Source of the DNA: Rhodoplanes serenus
Lineage (GTDB): Bacteria > Pseudomonadota > Alphaproteobacteria > Rhizobiales > Xanthobacteraceae
DNA: 45,958 nucleotides
Assembly: GCA_945861855.1 (NCBI GenBank)
Contig: CAMAWG010000014.1
Coordinates: 1-45,958 of the forward strand
Direction: 5' to 3'
Positions 1 to 10,456 of the stretch are shown in pieces. A program made the translations under genes and the position numbers. Under the pieces are notes generated by a model. The model had not been told where the DNA came from and made no database searches. It worked only from the letters and a program-made list of their open reading frames with translations. How positions within the stretch are numbered: the first letter of the stretch is position 1; each line of letters opens with the position of its first letter.

Positions 1-24
1 AGCCAGGATCAAACTCTCAAGTTT
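1..24 (-). rRNA. rrs: 16S rRNA, 5' end only
   Basis: Read on the minus strand, the first 24 bases end with GAGAGTTTGATCCTGGCT, the universal start of bacterial 16S rRNA (27F primer site). The gene runs off the left edge, so only its extreme 5' end is present. The exact mature 5' end cannot be fixed to the base. Leader and promoter lie immediately to the right. Confidence 0.93.
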
Positions 25-397
25 GAAAGAATTCGATCTCGGCTGATCACACGTTTTGACGAGGTCCCACTATCTGCCCGCTCCGACGATTGCTCGCCGA
101 AATGGACATTAGTGAAGACCTAAAACGTCGACCGCCGAAGTCTCTTTCATGACCGCACCGCAAAAAGGTTGCCCTTTCTACGGAGGCGGTCCGCAAGGAC
201 TCCGCCGTCCACGTTTCTCTTTCTTCCGATTCACTTGTCAAACAGCCCGGAAACCTTGCGGTTTCCACTCCCCGGAACAAGCCGAGAAGCCGACGAAATT
301 TGAACCTCCGACCACTTCTTCGAAGATCCTGTCCACACATAAGTGAGGAGCTTCAGAGGCGCGACATCACGCCGTAAGCGGACGGCGCGCCGAATGA
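25..397 (-). ncRNA. rRNA operon leader transcript (5' external spacer)
   Basis: This stretch of about 370 bases lies between the putative rrn transcription start and the 16S 5' end. I see no convincing gene in it; the short open frames have no recognisable product. It contains the boxA-like antitermination element (235-246), followed in the direction of transcription by the conserved GAAAGAGAAACGTGG segment common in rhizobial rrn leaders and by an imperfect stem-loop (about 178-215). The leader is removed during rRNA maturation. The start point is inferred from the -10 position. Confidence 0.7.
235..246 (-). promoter_or_regulatory. boxA-like antitermination element of the rrn leader
   Basis: On the minus strand the sequence reads GCTGTTTGACAA, resembling the alphaproteobacterial form of boxA. 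In the RNA, boxA binds NusB/NusE and lets RNA polymerase read through Rho-dependent stops in untranslated rRNA. Position inside the leader, about 150 bases downstream of the inferred start, fits. Assignment is by motif resemblance. Confidence 0.6.
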
Positions 398-403
398 GTG
401 GAG

Positions 404-433
404 GTTATATGGGCCACCCCCGCTCCTTGTCAA
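404..433 (-). promoter_or_regulatory. rrn P1-type sigma-70 promoter
   Basis: On the minus strand a perfect -35 TTGACA (428-433) is separated by 18 bases from TATAAC (404-409). The start point would be near 397, giving a leader of about 370 bases before 16S. This is the strongest promoter-like element seen in the window, as expected for an rRNA operon. Confidence 0.75.
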
Positions 434-483
434 CACCAAAGCCAGGATTTCGGACGCCGGGCTTTTGCCCGCAATTCCAGCGT

Positions 484-499
484 TTAAGCCATCTTTAAC
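484..499 (+). promoter_or_regulatory. CtrA-type box (TTAA-N7-TTAAC)
   Basis: The sequence TTAAGCCATCTTTAAC matches the full CtrA consensus TTAA-N7-TTAAC exactly. It lies 51 bases beyond the rrn -35 element and about 265-325 bases upstream of the M23 hydrolase gene, so it could serve either. CtrA is the master cell-cycle/motility response regulator of alphaproteobacteria. Binding is inferred from sequence only. Confidence 0.5.
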
Positions 500-761
500 C
501 GGATCGCCCCCTGGGCTTGGCGCCGCACTTGGGCCACATTCCTCGGACGTTCTTGGCCTCGCAATTGGGAATGCAGGGACATCCGAGGGGAGCCCCGTTA
601 AGCGTCGTCATTGATCCGAGCCGCTCGACCGTTCCCTATCATTGACCGGGGCGTGAGCGCCACGGCATCATGCCGGCGCCCGATTCGTCCAGTTCCGGCG
701 AAGCGGGATCGGGGATTTGGGTAGGCTCCCGGCGCGACCATCGTGCGTCGAAGACGCGCGC
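500..761. other. Intergenic region before the M23 hydrolase gene
   Basis: No supported gene is seen here. Open frames on both strands lack recognisable products and mostly mirror the codon bias of high-GC DNA. I found no convincing sigma-70 promoter with good spacing, so the M23 gene promoter is unassigned. Confidence 0.5.
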
Positions 762-794
762 GTGAACGCGCCGAATGAGTTCAGGGGACAGGGA

Positions 795-822
795 TTGGAC
801 CACGCCAGTTGGACCACGCCAG
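795..822. repeat. Perfect 14-bp tandem duplication at the M23 gene start
   Basis: The 14-mer TTGGACCACGCCAG occurs twice head to tail (795-808 and 809-822). Fourteen is not a multiple of three, so the duplication shifts the reading frame. Removing one copy would join a GTG start at 762 in frame with the downstream coding region. See the M23 entry for the consequence. Confidence 0.85.
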
Positions 823-2785
823 GCCGCGCCCACACCGACACAGAGCGGATCCCGCCACCGATCTCGGCAACGAGCCGCCGCTCTCCGTCGACGGCGGCAC
901 CGGTGGCATGATCGATCGCCGGCGCGTCTCGGTGCAGTGGTTTTCCGGCACGATCCTGACCGGCGTCTGCGGCGCGGCTCTGATGGGCGGCGCCGTTTTT
1001 GCGTCGCTCGACGGCGAGACCAATTTCGCCACGGTGCCGGAGCGGATCGAGAACACGCTCCGCGGCGCCATCGGCGTGATCGGCGACAAGCTCGCCAACC
1101 GCAAGAGAGACCGGCTGTCGCCGGCCGCCGAATCCAGCGCCCAGCGCCAGGTGCTGCGCATCAGCACCACCACCCGGGTCGGCGACCGCGAGGTCGTGCG
1201 CACCCGCCCGGTCGTTCGCGTATCCGCCAATCTCTCGATGGTCAGCACCGAATTCGCCTCAAGCGTGCCGGCCTTCAACCCGCAGAAGCTGCTGGCGCTG
1301 GCCGGCGCCGACGGCGTACCGGCCGACGACGCGCCGGGCGCCGAGCCCGATGCCGAAGTTTCGTATGTGACACGCGATCTCGCCGGCGTCCTGCCGCGGG
1401 TCAAGGTCGCGGCCGCGCTGCCGATCGACGACATCATCGCGCGCGTGCGCGACACCGCCAACTGGGCAGGCGGCTCGCAGAACCGCTACCAGGTAGCAAG
1501 CCTGCCGCAGAGCGGGCCTGCGCCGATGGCCTATGCCGCCGACGGCACGCCGGACCCCTACGCAGGCTTTGAAACCCGCATCGTGCCCGAGAACATCACG
1601 CTGCTGCCCAAGACCGGCGGGCCCGCCACCGGCGGCAACGGCTGGAGCGAGCGAGCGGTCACCGTGAGGAAGGGTGTCGGCATCGCCAATATCCTCAAGG
1701 AACTCGGAGCAACGCCTGAGGAAATCGCGGCGATCGCAGGGGCGCTCGGCGCGCGCGGCCGTGCCAACGGCCTCAAGGAAGGCCAGAAGCTGCGCATCCT
1801 GGTGACGAGCGAACCGTCCCGCCAGCGGCCGATCCGCGTCATCGTCATGGGCGACAGCGCGATCGAGGCGGTGGTGGCGCTCTCCGACATGGGCCGGTAC
1901 GTCTCGGTCGATGTCGCCAGCATGAACACGCTGGTTTCCGAGGCCGCCGATGACGAGGAGGACGACGGCAAGGGCATGCGGCTCTACCAGAGCATCTACG
2001 AGACCGCGCTGCGCAACAACATTCCGAAGCCGGTGATCGAGGCGCTGATCCGCATCTACTCGTACGACGTCGACTTCCAGCACAAGGCGCAGCCGGGCGA
2101 CTCCTTCGACGTGCTCTATGCCGCCAACGAAGAGACCTCCGGCGGCGACGTCAAGAACGATGTGATGTTCGCCGCGCTGACGACCGGCGGCGAGGTCAAG
2201 AAATACTATCGTTTCCAGACCACCGACGACGGCATCGTCGACTACTACGACGAGACCGGAAAAAGCGCGAAGAAGTTCCTGGTGCGCAAGCCGGTGGCGA
2301 GCGGACTGATGCGATCCGGCTTCGGCGCCCGCAATCATCCGCTGCTCGGCTATTACAAGATGCACACCGGCGTCGATTGGGCCGCCCCGCTCGGCACCGC
2401 CATCTACGCCTCCGGCAACGGCACGGTCGAGAAGGTCGGCTGGGAAAGCGGCTACGGCAAATACGTGCGCATCCGCCACGCCAACGGCTACGAGACCGCC
2501 TACGGCCACATGACCGCGTTCTCGCGCGCGACCCAGCCGGGCGCGCGCGTGCGCCAGGGCCAGGTGATCGGCTATGTCGGGTCGACCGGCCTCTCGACCG
2601 GCCCGCACGTCCACTACGAAATCCTGGTGAACGGGCGCTTCGTTGATCCGCTGCGCGTCAAGCTGCCGCGCGGCCGGGTGCTGGAAGGCCCGCTGATGGC
2701 GGGCTTCGACAAGGAGCGCGACCGCGTCGACAACATCATCACGCGCTCAACCCCCCGCGTCGCGCAGAGCCAGCCGGCGCGCTGA
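809..2785 (+). CDS. M23-family peptidoglycan endopeptidase, membrane-anchored
   Basis: This is a large LytM/M23 metallopeptidase that would cleave peptidoglycan cross-links in the periplasm. Counting from the TTG at 809, one transmembrane segment lies near residues 41-65. A long periplasmic region follows, with a LysM/opacity-type section near 280-360, and then the C-terminal M23 domain. Zinc ligands are visible as H519xxxD523 and H600xH602. The start is uncertain. No ATG lies upstream in this frame, which is closed by a stop at 776-778. Candidate starts are TTG 809 or ATG 908, the latter still upstream of the membrane segment. A 14-bp tandem duplication covers the TTG; without it, the gene would begin at GTG 762 and encode the extension MNAPNEFRGQGLDHA. 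The N-terminus is therefore probably damaged or wrongly sequenced, while the catalytic domain is intact. Confidence 0.85.
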   Translation: MDHARPRPHRHRADPATDLGNEPPLSVDGGTGGMIDRRRVSVQWFSGTILTGVCGAALMGGAVFASLDGETNFATVPERIENTLRGAIGVIGDKLANRKRDRLSPAAESSAQRQVLRISTTTRVGDREVVRTRPVVRVSANLSMVSTEFASSVPAFNPQKLLALAGADGVPADDAPGAEPDAEVSYVTRDLAGVLPRVKVAAALPIDDIIARVRDTANWAGGSQNRYQVASLPQSGPAPMAYAADGTPDPYAGFETRIVPENITLLPKTGGPATGGNGWSERAVTVRKGVGIANILKELGATPEEIAAIAGALGARGRANGLKEGQKLRILVTSEPSRQRPIRVIVMGDSAIEAVVALSDMGRYVSVDVASMNTLVSEAADDEEDDGKGMRLYQSIYETALRNNIPKPVIEALIRIYSYDVDFQHKAQPGDSFDVLYAANEETSGGDVKNDVMFAALTTGGEVKKYYRFQTTDDGIVDYYDETGKSAKKFLVRKPVASGLMRSGFGARNHPLLGYYKMHTGVDWAAPLGTAIYASGNGTVEKVGWESGYGKYVRIRHANGYETAYGHMTAFSRATQPGARVRQGQVIGYVGSTGLSTGPHVHYEILVNGRFVDPLRVKLPRGRVLEGPLMAGFDKERDRVDNIITRSTPRVAQSQPAR

Positions 2786-2800
2786 TTTCCAAATACCTCA

Positions 2801-2922
2801 CCGTCATTCCGGGGCGCGGGCGAAGCCCGCGAACCCGGAATCCATAATCCGCAGCATTACGTCATCGCACAGGGGTTATGGATTCCGGATCGCTGCGCTT
2901 CGCGCGGCGTCCGGAATGACGG
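2801..2922. repeat. Palindromic intergenic repeat with 12-bp terminal inverted repeats
   Basis: Perfect outer inverted repeats CCGTCATTCCGG (2801-2812) and CCGGAATGACGG (2911-2922) enclose perfect inner repeats CCGGAATCCATAA (2835-2847) and its complement (2876-2888). The element can fold almost end to end as a long cruciform or RNA hairpin. Elements with these ends are frequent in Bradyrhizobium-type genomes (from memory). It sits between the convergent M23 and PH-domain genes, where it could act as a bidirectional terminator. Confidence 0.8.
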
Positions 2923-2927
2923 AGCTG

Positions 2928-3392
2928 TCATTTCGCGATGATGGCGTTGCGCAACGTGAATGGCGCGGCGATCCGCGAGACTTCGATGTTGTTCGTCCCG
3001 CCGGTGCCGGTGATCCGGATCGAGCCGTAGTCGAGGATACGGCCGAGGATCGACTGGCCGACGTCCACCGTCTCGACCTTGTCCATGTTCATCTCTTCGG
3101 TCTGTCGCCAGATAAAGCCGCGCTTGTAAATCACGCGCCGGTTGGTCACCGCAAACTCGGTGATCCATCGGATGAACCAGGCATAGAAGAAGAGTACCAG
3201 GAACAGGACGCCAAACGCGGCGGCCGTGACAGCAATCAGCGCGTCATGCTCCGAGCCGTAACGGCGTTCCAGCACCAGCAGAAGGGAGCCCGCAGCGAGA
3301 CAGACAATCGCCCAGCCATAGATGATCCAATGAAGCCGCCCGCCCGCGATGATGGTTTCGCCGGGCTGCAAAACGGACTTGGCATAGCTCAT
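2928..3392 (-). CDS. PH-domain (bPH2, YdbS-like) membrane protein
   Basis: A 154-residue protein starting at ATG 3392. Two hydrophobic segments lie near residues 23-43 and 51-72. After them comes a bacterial pleckstrin-homology-like domain with the typical run TNRRVIYKRGFIWRQTEEMN and a glycine-rich end (TGTGGTNN). This layout matches the short YdbS/DUF304 family, whose molecular role is unknown. It lies downstream of clpB in the same direction, 92 bases away, with a GC-rich hairpin between, so it may be transcribed separately. Function is not assignable beyond family. Confidence 0.8.
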   Translation of the reverse strand: MSYAKSVLQPGETIIAGGRLHWIIYGWAIVCLAAGSLLLVLERRYGSEHDALIAVTAAAFGVLFLVLFFYAWFIRWITEFAVTNRRVIYKRGFIWRQTEEMNMDKVETVDVGQSILGRILDYGSIRITGTGGTNNIEVSRIAAPFTLRNAIIAK

Positions 3393-3416
3393 CTGGCGTG
3401 GCTCACGGAGAATCCC

Positions 3417-3442
3417 CGGCGCGCGTCTCGAATCGCGCGCCG
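3417..3442. terminator. GC-rich hairpin between clpB and the PH-domain gene
   Basis: CGGCGCGCG (3417-3425) pairs perfectly with CGCGCGCCG (3434-3442) around an 8-base loop. No T-run follows on either strand, so it is not a classical intrinsic terminator. It could attenuate clpB transcription or protect its 3' end. Confidence 0.35.
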
Positions 3443-3484
3443 AGTGTATCGGCCTCAAGCCCGGCCCGCGAGTTGCCAAGCGGC

Positions 3485-6079
<2,595 letters not shown>

Positions 6080-6172
6080 GAATCGCTCCCTCGGGCCCAA
6101 TTGGCGGCGCCCTGACGACGGACCTCACCAGAGCGTCCGTCATCAGAGATGTAGGAAACACCTTGGCAGGCG

Positions 6173-6201
6173 AAAAGGGGGGTTTCCTTGATTTTCATCA
6201 A
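6173..6201 (-). promoter_or_regulatory. Possible sigma-32 (RpoH) promoter of clpB
   Basis: On the minus strand TTGATG (6196-6201) is followed after about 14 bases by a C-run then TTTT (6173-6182). This resembles the RpoH -10 CCCCATTT. A second CTTGAAA is at 6205-6211 but with too wide a spacing. ClpB is usually heat-shock controlled. The match is imperfect and the call tentative. Confidence 0.3.
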
Positions 6202-6252
6202 CGCTTTCAAGGATGCCGCCGGACCGTTAATAAGATGCGGCTTGGACCGCCC

Positions 6253-7026
6253 ATGACCAGCCAACCCGCGACAATCCAGGCCATCTACCGATACCCCGTG
6301 AAGGGGCTCACGCCTGAGCCGCTTCCGCGCACGGCGCTGTCCGTCCGGCAGACGGTGCCTTGCGACCGCAAGTATGCCATCGAAAACGGCCCCTCCGGCT
6401 TCGATCCGGCGAAGCCCGGCTATCTCCCCAAGCAGCGATTCCTGATGCTGATGCGGAACGCCCGGCTGGCTGAGTTGCGCACCGCGTTCGATGAGGCGAC
6501 CCACACGCTGACGATCCGGTCCGAGAACCGGGTGGCGGCGCAGGGCGATTTGCGGACGCCGGAAGGGCGCGCCGCGATCGAGCGGTTTTTCGCCGAGTTC
6601 TGCGCGGATGAATTGCGCGGGCCGCCCAAGGTGCTGCGTGCGGAAGGGCACAGCTTCTCCGACGTTTCCCGCAAGGTCGTGTCGATCATCAACCTGGCCT
6701 CGGTCGCTGCCCTGGAGGACGCCACCGGCGTACCGGTGCATCCATTGCGCTTCCGCGGCAATGTTTATGTCGAAGGCTGGCCGGCCTGGCGCGAATTCGA
6801 TCTGCTCGACAGGGAAATCTCGATTGGGGCGGCAGCGCGGCTGAAGGTGGTCAAGCGGATCGTGCGCTGCGCCGCGACCGAAGTGGACCCCGGCACCGGC
6901 ATTCGCGATCTCGAAATTCCGCGAACGCTGATGAAAACCTATGGCCACGCCGATTGCGGGGTCTATGCGGAGGTGATCGAGGCGGGATCGATTGCGGCCG
7001 GCGATGCCGTCGCGGTCACGTCCTGA
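6253..7026 (+). CDS. MOSC domain protein
   Basis: A 257-residue protein with an N-terminal MOSC_N beta-barrel (YRYPVKGL near residue 13) and a C-terminal MOSC domain. The conserved cysteine is in KRIVRCAATEVDPGTGIRD, and the ending is typical of the family (GHADCGVY). MOSC proteins bind molybdenum cofactor or transfer sulfur; relatives include the mARC/YcbX type that reduces N-hydroxylated compounds. ATG 6253 begins MTSQPATIQAIYRYP, as in YcbX-like proteins; ATG 6235 would add six residues. No electron-transfer partner gene lies next to it, so the substrate is not predicted. Confidence 0.85.
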   Translation: MTSQPATIQAIYRYPVKGLTPEPLPRTALSVRQTVPCDRKYAIENGPSGFDPAKPGYLPKQRFLMLMRNARLAELRTAFDEATHTLTIRSENRVAAQGDLRTPEGRAAIERFFAEFCADELRGPPKVLRAEGHSFSDVSRKVVSIINLASVAALEDATGVPVHPLRFRGNVYVEGWPAWREFDLLDREISIGAAARLKVVKRIVRCAATEVDPGTGIRDLEIPRTLMKTYGHADCGVYAEVIEAGSIAAGDAVAVTS

Positions 7027-7174
7027 GAACCTGACCGGAGGCGTGCGGGGCCTTCGCCTCTTCCTCCGCCAACAGAATCAAGATTTGTTCGCGCTGCGGT
7101 TCGTGCATCAAGCCGGTCAGCAACTTCAGAAAATGTGCAAGGTTTTGTTCGTGCACAAATTTTTCCATTGCCAT
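7016..7174 (-). CDS. Small 52-residue conserved-type protein
   Basis: An open frame from ATG 7174 (second ATG at 7168) to a stop at 7016-7018. The protein starts MAMEKFVHEQNLAHFLKLLT and continues with a leucine-rich helix and LLAEEEAKA. Short proteins of the MEKF-H-x-QN type with a C-terminal LLAEE are numerous in Bradyrhizobium-like genomes (from memory), and their function is unknown. It overlaps the end of the MOSC gene by 11 bases in convergent orientation. The ribosome site is weak. It is supported by its family-like sequence and by the change of preferred reading frame in this stretch. Confidence 0.6.
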   Translation of the reverse strand: MAMEKFVHEQNLAHFLKLLTGLMHEPQREQILILLAEEEAKAPHASGQVLRT

Positions 7175-7274
7175 CACCCGTTCACGTTCACGTCACCTTG
7201 CCGAACAATGCGCCTTCGGGGATGGGTGTCTGTCCGGTTTTGACCGGTTGGACAACTCAATCCGCCTTGTTGAC

Positions 7275-7550
7275 CTAGAACTGGCCCGTTGCGGAGCCTG
7301 CAAGCGGCGCACGATCTGTAGCCGCCCGCCGCCGCCAATAGCGGGCCTGCATGCGAGGCGCGATCCACCACGCGATCGGCGCCGCCAGGATGAAGCTCGT
7401 CGCAACAACCGCCGCAATCCAGAAGCCGGCGTCAGCGCTCAGGGCGGGCCATGTCAGCACAAGAATGACGCCTGCACCGAACAGAACGCCGTTTGTCATC
7501 AAATAGATCAGTACGGCAATTTGCGCGCGTGTGGCGGTTTCCCGTGTCAT
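7275..7550 (-). CDS. Small two-helix membrane protein, hypothetical
   Basis: A 91-residue protein read from ATG 7550 (MTRETATRAQIAVLIY), chosen because AAGGG lies about 8 bases upstream; an upstream ATG at 7571 is also possible. Two transmembrane segments (about residues 11-33 and 42-65) are followed by an arginine-rich tail (RMQARYWRRRAA), so both termini probably face the cytoplasm. It lies 54 bases downstream of metW in the same direction. I do not recognise a functional family. Confidence 0.6.
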   Translation of the reverse strand: MTRETATRAQIAVLIYLMTNGVLFGAGVILVLTWPALSADAGFWIAAVVATSFILAAPIAWWIAPRMQARYWRRRAATDRAPLAGSATGQF

Positions 7551-7604
7551 CGGCAGCCCTTTCGGTTCCATCGACAACAAAGGGCCGTGGCAATAGGTTC
7601 CTCG

Positions 7605-8273
7605 TTATCCCCTTCGGCTCAGCAAGAATACCGCCTGTTCGCCGAACAGGTTCCAGAACCACCACGGCGCGTTGAAGCGCAGCGGCGTGCCCCAGGCGTT
7701 GAACGCAACCGCGCGGTCCATCTTGGCGCCGGTGACGTCGCAGAGCACGACGAAGTCCTTGATGGTGCAGAAGTGGATGTTGGGCGAATCCCACCACGAA
7801 TAAGGCAGGTTGTCGGTCCTGGGCATATGACCGCCAAAGGCAAGCTGAAGGCGGATTTTCCAGTGCCCGAAGTTGGGGAACGACACGACCGCGTTGCGGC
7901 CGATCCGCAGCATGTGTTCGAGCACCACGCGCGGGCGGTGCGTGGCCTGCAAGGTCTGCGACAGGATGACATAGTCGAAGGCGTCGTCCGGATAGTCGGC
8001 CAGATCGGTGTCGGCGTCGCCCTGGATTACAGCGAGCCCCTTGGCGACGCATTCGTTGACGCCCTCGCGCGACAGCTCGATGCCGCGGCCATCGACGCCG
8101 CGCTGCTCGCCCAGGATGCGCAGGAGTTCGCCGTCGCCGGCGCCGATGTCGAGCACCTTGGAGCCGGGCGCCACCATGTCGGCGACCAATAGCAGGTCGA
8201 CGCGCGCGCCGCCCGGCGCGCGGGCCGCCTCCGCCATGGTGAGATCGCGCTTGAGGCGGGACAACATGCTCAC
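7605..8273 (-). CDS. metW: Methionine biosynthesis protein MetW
   Basis: A 222-residue SAM-methyltransferase-fold protein with motif [13 protein letters not shown] and the family stretch [16 protein letters not shown]. MetW works together with MetX in homoserine acylation in many proteobacteria; its own catalysis is not established. GTG 8273 overlaps the metX stop by four bases (GTGA), showing translational coupling; an internal ATG at 8267 is also possible. It is the second gene of metX-metW. Confidence 0.93.
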   Translation of the reverse strand: MSMLSRLKRDLTMAEAARAPGGARVDLLLVADMVAPGSKVLDIGAGDGELLRILGEQRGVDGRGIELSREGVNECVAKGLAVIQGDADTDLADYPDDAFDYVILSQTLQATHRPRVVLEHMLRIGRNAVVSFPNFGHWKIRLQLAFGGHMPRTDNLPYSWWDSPNIHFCTIKDFVVLCDVTGAKMDRAVAFNAWGTPLRFNAPWWFWNLFGEQAVFLLSRRG

Positions 8274-9466
8274 TTGCCGTTCTTCAGTCCGCGCGCCTTG
8301 GCGGCGCCATCGAGGAAGCCCCGCACGATCGCGAACAGTTCGGGCTCCTCGAGCAGAAAGGCGTCGTGGCCCTTGTCGGTGACGATCTCGGCGAACGAGA
8401 CGCGGGCGCCGGAGGCGTTGAGCGCATGCACGATGGCGCGCGATTCAGGCGTGGGGAACAGCCAGTCCGAGGTGAACGACACCACGCAGAAGCGCGTCTC
8501 GGCGCCGCGGAAGGCGTTGGCGATCACGCCGCCGCAGTCGGCGGCGAGATCGAAATAGTCCATCGCGCGCGTGAGATAGAGATACGAGTTGGCGTCGAAC
8601 CGCTCGACGAACGAGCTGCCCTGATGGCGCAGATAGGACTCCACCTCGAAATCGGCGTCGAACGAGAACGTGGGATTCTCGCGGTCCTGGAATTTTCTGC
8701 CGAACTTGCGATGCAGCGCTGCGTCCGAGAGGTATGTGATGTGCGCGCCCATGCGCGCAACCGCGAGCCCGCGCCGCGGACTCGTGCCCTCGGCGAAATA
8801 GCGGCCATGGCGCCATTCCGGATCGGCCATCACCGCCTGGCGGCCGACCTCGTGGAAGGCGATGTTCTGCGCCGAGTGACGCGTGGCGCAGGCGATCGGT
8901 AGCGCGCTGAATACGCGCTTGGGAAAGCTCGCCGCCCATTGCAGCACCTGCATGCCGCCCATCGAGCCGCCGGCCACCGCGAACAGTGTGTCGATCTTCA
9001 ACTCGTCGAGCAGCATCGCCTGCGCGCGAACCATGTCGCGGATGGTGATGACGGGAAATTCCAGCCCCCACGGCGCGCCGGTCCCGGGGTTGGTCGAAGC
9101 AGGCCCGGTGCTGCCCATGCAGCCGCCGAGCACGTTCGGGCAGATAATGAAATACCGCTCGGTGTCGATCGGCTTGCCGGGACCGATCATGGTCTCCCAC
9201 CAGCCGGACTTGCCAGTGACCGGATTGGGGCTCGCCACATGATGGTCGCCGGTGAGCGCGTGGCAGATCAGCACCGCGTTGGAGCGCTCGGCGTTGAGCG
9301 TGCCGTAGGTCTTGTAGGCGATCTGGAACGGCGTGAGCTCGACGCCGGCGTCGAGCTTGAGCGGACGGTCGACGCCGAACCGCGCCACGGACGAGTTGCG
9401 CGGCGCGTCGGCCTCGCGGGCGCGAGACGTTGCATCGGGTGCGGTATCGACGTCGCCCATGCTCAT
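8270..9466 (-). CDS. metX: Homoserine O-acetyltransferase MetX
   Basis: A 398-residue alpha/beta hydrolase-fold enzyme that acylates L-homoserine, the first committed step of methionine synthesis in the cytoplasm. Nucleophile Ser168 lies in GGSMGG, Asp334 in FTSDWLF and His367 in DKGHDAF, which together give the complete catalytic triad. The conserved [10 protein letters not shown] loop is present near 121-130. It could use acetyl- or succinyl-CoA; sequence alone does not settle this. It starts at ATG 9466 and is followed by an overlapping metW. A sigma-70 promoter is visible upstream. I found no SAM-II riboswitch in the 5' region. Confidence 0.95.
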   Translation of the reverse strand: MSMGDVDTAPDATSRAREADAPRNSSVARFGVDRPLKLDAGVELTPFQIAYKTYGTLNAERSNAVLICHALTGDHHVASPNPVTGKSGWWETMIGPGKPIDTERYFIICPNVLGGCMGSTGPASTNPGTGAPWGLEFPVITIRDMVRAQAMLLDELKIDTLFAVAGGSMGGMQVLQWAASFPKRVFSALPIACATRHSAQNIAFHEVGRQAVMADPEWRHGRYFAEGTSPRRGLAVARMGAHITYLSDAALHRKFGRKFQDRENPTFSFDADFEVESYLRHQGSSFVERFDANSYLYLTRAMDYFDLAADCGGVIANAFRGAETRFCVVSFTSDWLFPTPESRAIVHALNASGARVSFAEIVTDKGHDAFLLEEPELFAIVRGFLDGAAKARGLKNGK

Positions 9467-9503
9467 GTTCCGGCGGCCAAAAAGGCGCGCTCTGCTCGGG
9501 GCT

Positions 9504-9532
9504 AGGTAGTGATCGGCGGCGGCTTATGTCAA
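9504..9532 (-). promoter_or_regulatory. Sigma-70 promoter of metXW
   Basis: On the minus strand a perfect TTGACA (9527-9532) is separated by 17 bases from CTACCT (9504-9509), an alphaproteobacterial-style -10. The predicted start near 9497 gives a leader of about 30 bases. No riboswitch-like structure fits in so short a leader. Confidence 0.55.
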
Positions 9533-9540
9533 TGTTTTCT

Positions 9541-9569
9541 TTGATTTAGCGGCCCGGCCCACCTATCAA
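9541..9569 (+). promoter_or_regulatory. Sigma-70 promoter of the chorismate mutase operon
   Basis: TTGATT (9541-9546), 17 bases, then TATCAA (9564-9569). The start near 9576 leaves about 11 bases before ATG 9587 and rules out the alternative ATG at 9569. It lies just beyond the metX promoter, so the two operons share a compact divergent control region. Confidence 0.45.
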
Positions 9570-9586
9570 TGGGAGCCGGAAAAGCC

Positions 9587-10447
9587 ATGACAAACAAGCC
9601 TCAAGATACGACCCAAGCCGCGCCCAACCTCGGCGATCTCCGCAAGGACATCGACCGCATCGACGAGGCCATGCACCGGCTTCTGATGGAGCGCGGCGAG
9701 ATCATCAACCGCCTGATCTCGGTGAAGAAGACGCAGGAGAGCGGCTCCGCCTTCCGGCCCGCGCGCGAGGCCGACATGATGCGCCGGCTGGTGCAGCGTC
9801 ATCACGGCATCCTGCCGCTCGACACTGCCGAGAGCATCTGGCGCGTCATCATCGCGACCTTCACCCATGTGCAGGCGCCGTTCTCCGTGCACGCCGACCT
9901 GTCCGCGGGCGACGCGATGATGCGCGACAGCGCGCGATTCCATTTCGGCTTCACGGTGCCGTTCGTGCCGCACGTCGGTGCGGCGAGCGTGGTCGAAGCG
10001 GTCTCGGAGTCGAAGGGCGACCTCGGCCTGGTGCCGGCCTTTGCCCCCGACCACAGCGGGGCTTGGTGGGCCGCGCTCGAATTCGAGAGCGCGCCGAGGA
10101 TCATCGCTCGGCTGCCGTTCATCGACCGGTCCGATCATCCGGCGCCGCTCGGCGTGTTCGTGGTTTCGCGGGCCTCCGCCGACGCCATGGTGACCGAGGT
10201 CGAGATGTGGAGCCTGCGGGTCACGGGCTGGAGCGCCGAGGCCGCCCACGCCGCCTCCGCACTGGCCGAGATCGTCGCGGTGCCGGACCATGCGTTCAAG
10301 GGCGCAGCGCTGCTCGTTTCGGTGCCGGCCGGCGGCGACCTGAGCGACATCAAGGCCGCGCTCGTTAAGGCTGGGGTCACGGTCCGCTCGGCGGCCCTCG
10401 TCGGCAGCCACGCGACCCGCTACAAGGTGCCGGCGCAAAAGCCGTAA
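9587..10447 (+). CDS. Chorismate mutase (AroQ type) with C-terminal extension
   Basis: A 286-residue protein. Residues about 15-95 form an AroQ chorismate mutase helix bundle (LGDLRKDIDRIDEAMHRLL, then VKK and READ-MMRRL), converting chorismate to prephenate. Residues about 110-285 form a second domain (GDLGLVPAF, GAWWAALE, LGVFVVSRA) resembling the substrate-binding lobes seen in prephenate dehydratase-like proteins; it lacks an obvious catalytic motif I can name. It lies upstream of the aminotransferase and tyrC, so it feeds prephenate into tyrosine and phenylalanine synthesis. ATG 9587 is preferred over 9569 because of its position relative to the promoter and purine-rich site. Confidence 0.85.
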   Translation: MTNKPQDTTQAAPNLGDLRKDIDRIDEAMHRLLMERGEIINRLISVKKTQESGSAFRPAREADMMRRLVQRHHGILPLDTAESIWRVIIATFTHVQAPFSVHADLSAGDAMMRDSARFHFGFTVPFVPHVGAASVVEAVSESKGDLGLVPAFAPDHSGAWWAALEFESAPRIIARLPFIDRSDHPAPLGVFVVSRASADAMVTEVEMWSLRVTGWSAEAAHAASALAEIVAVPDHAFKGAALLVSVPAGGDLSDIKAALVKAGVTVRSAALVGSHATRYKVPAQKP

Positions 10448-10456
10448 GGAACTGCG

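Noticed and set aside
1259..2614. Long minus-strand open frame opposite the M23 gene
   Set aside because: The plus strand encodes a complete M23 catalytic site; the complement has only biased composition.
9467..9540. SAM-II riboswitch before metX
   Set aside because: SAM-II elements are common before alphaproteobacterial met genes, but the predicted leader is only about 30 bases and I could not find the conserved core.
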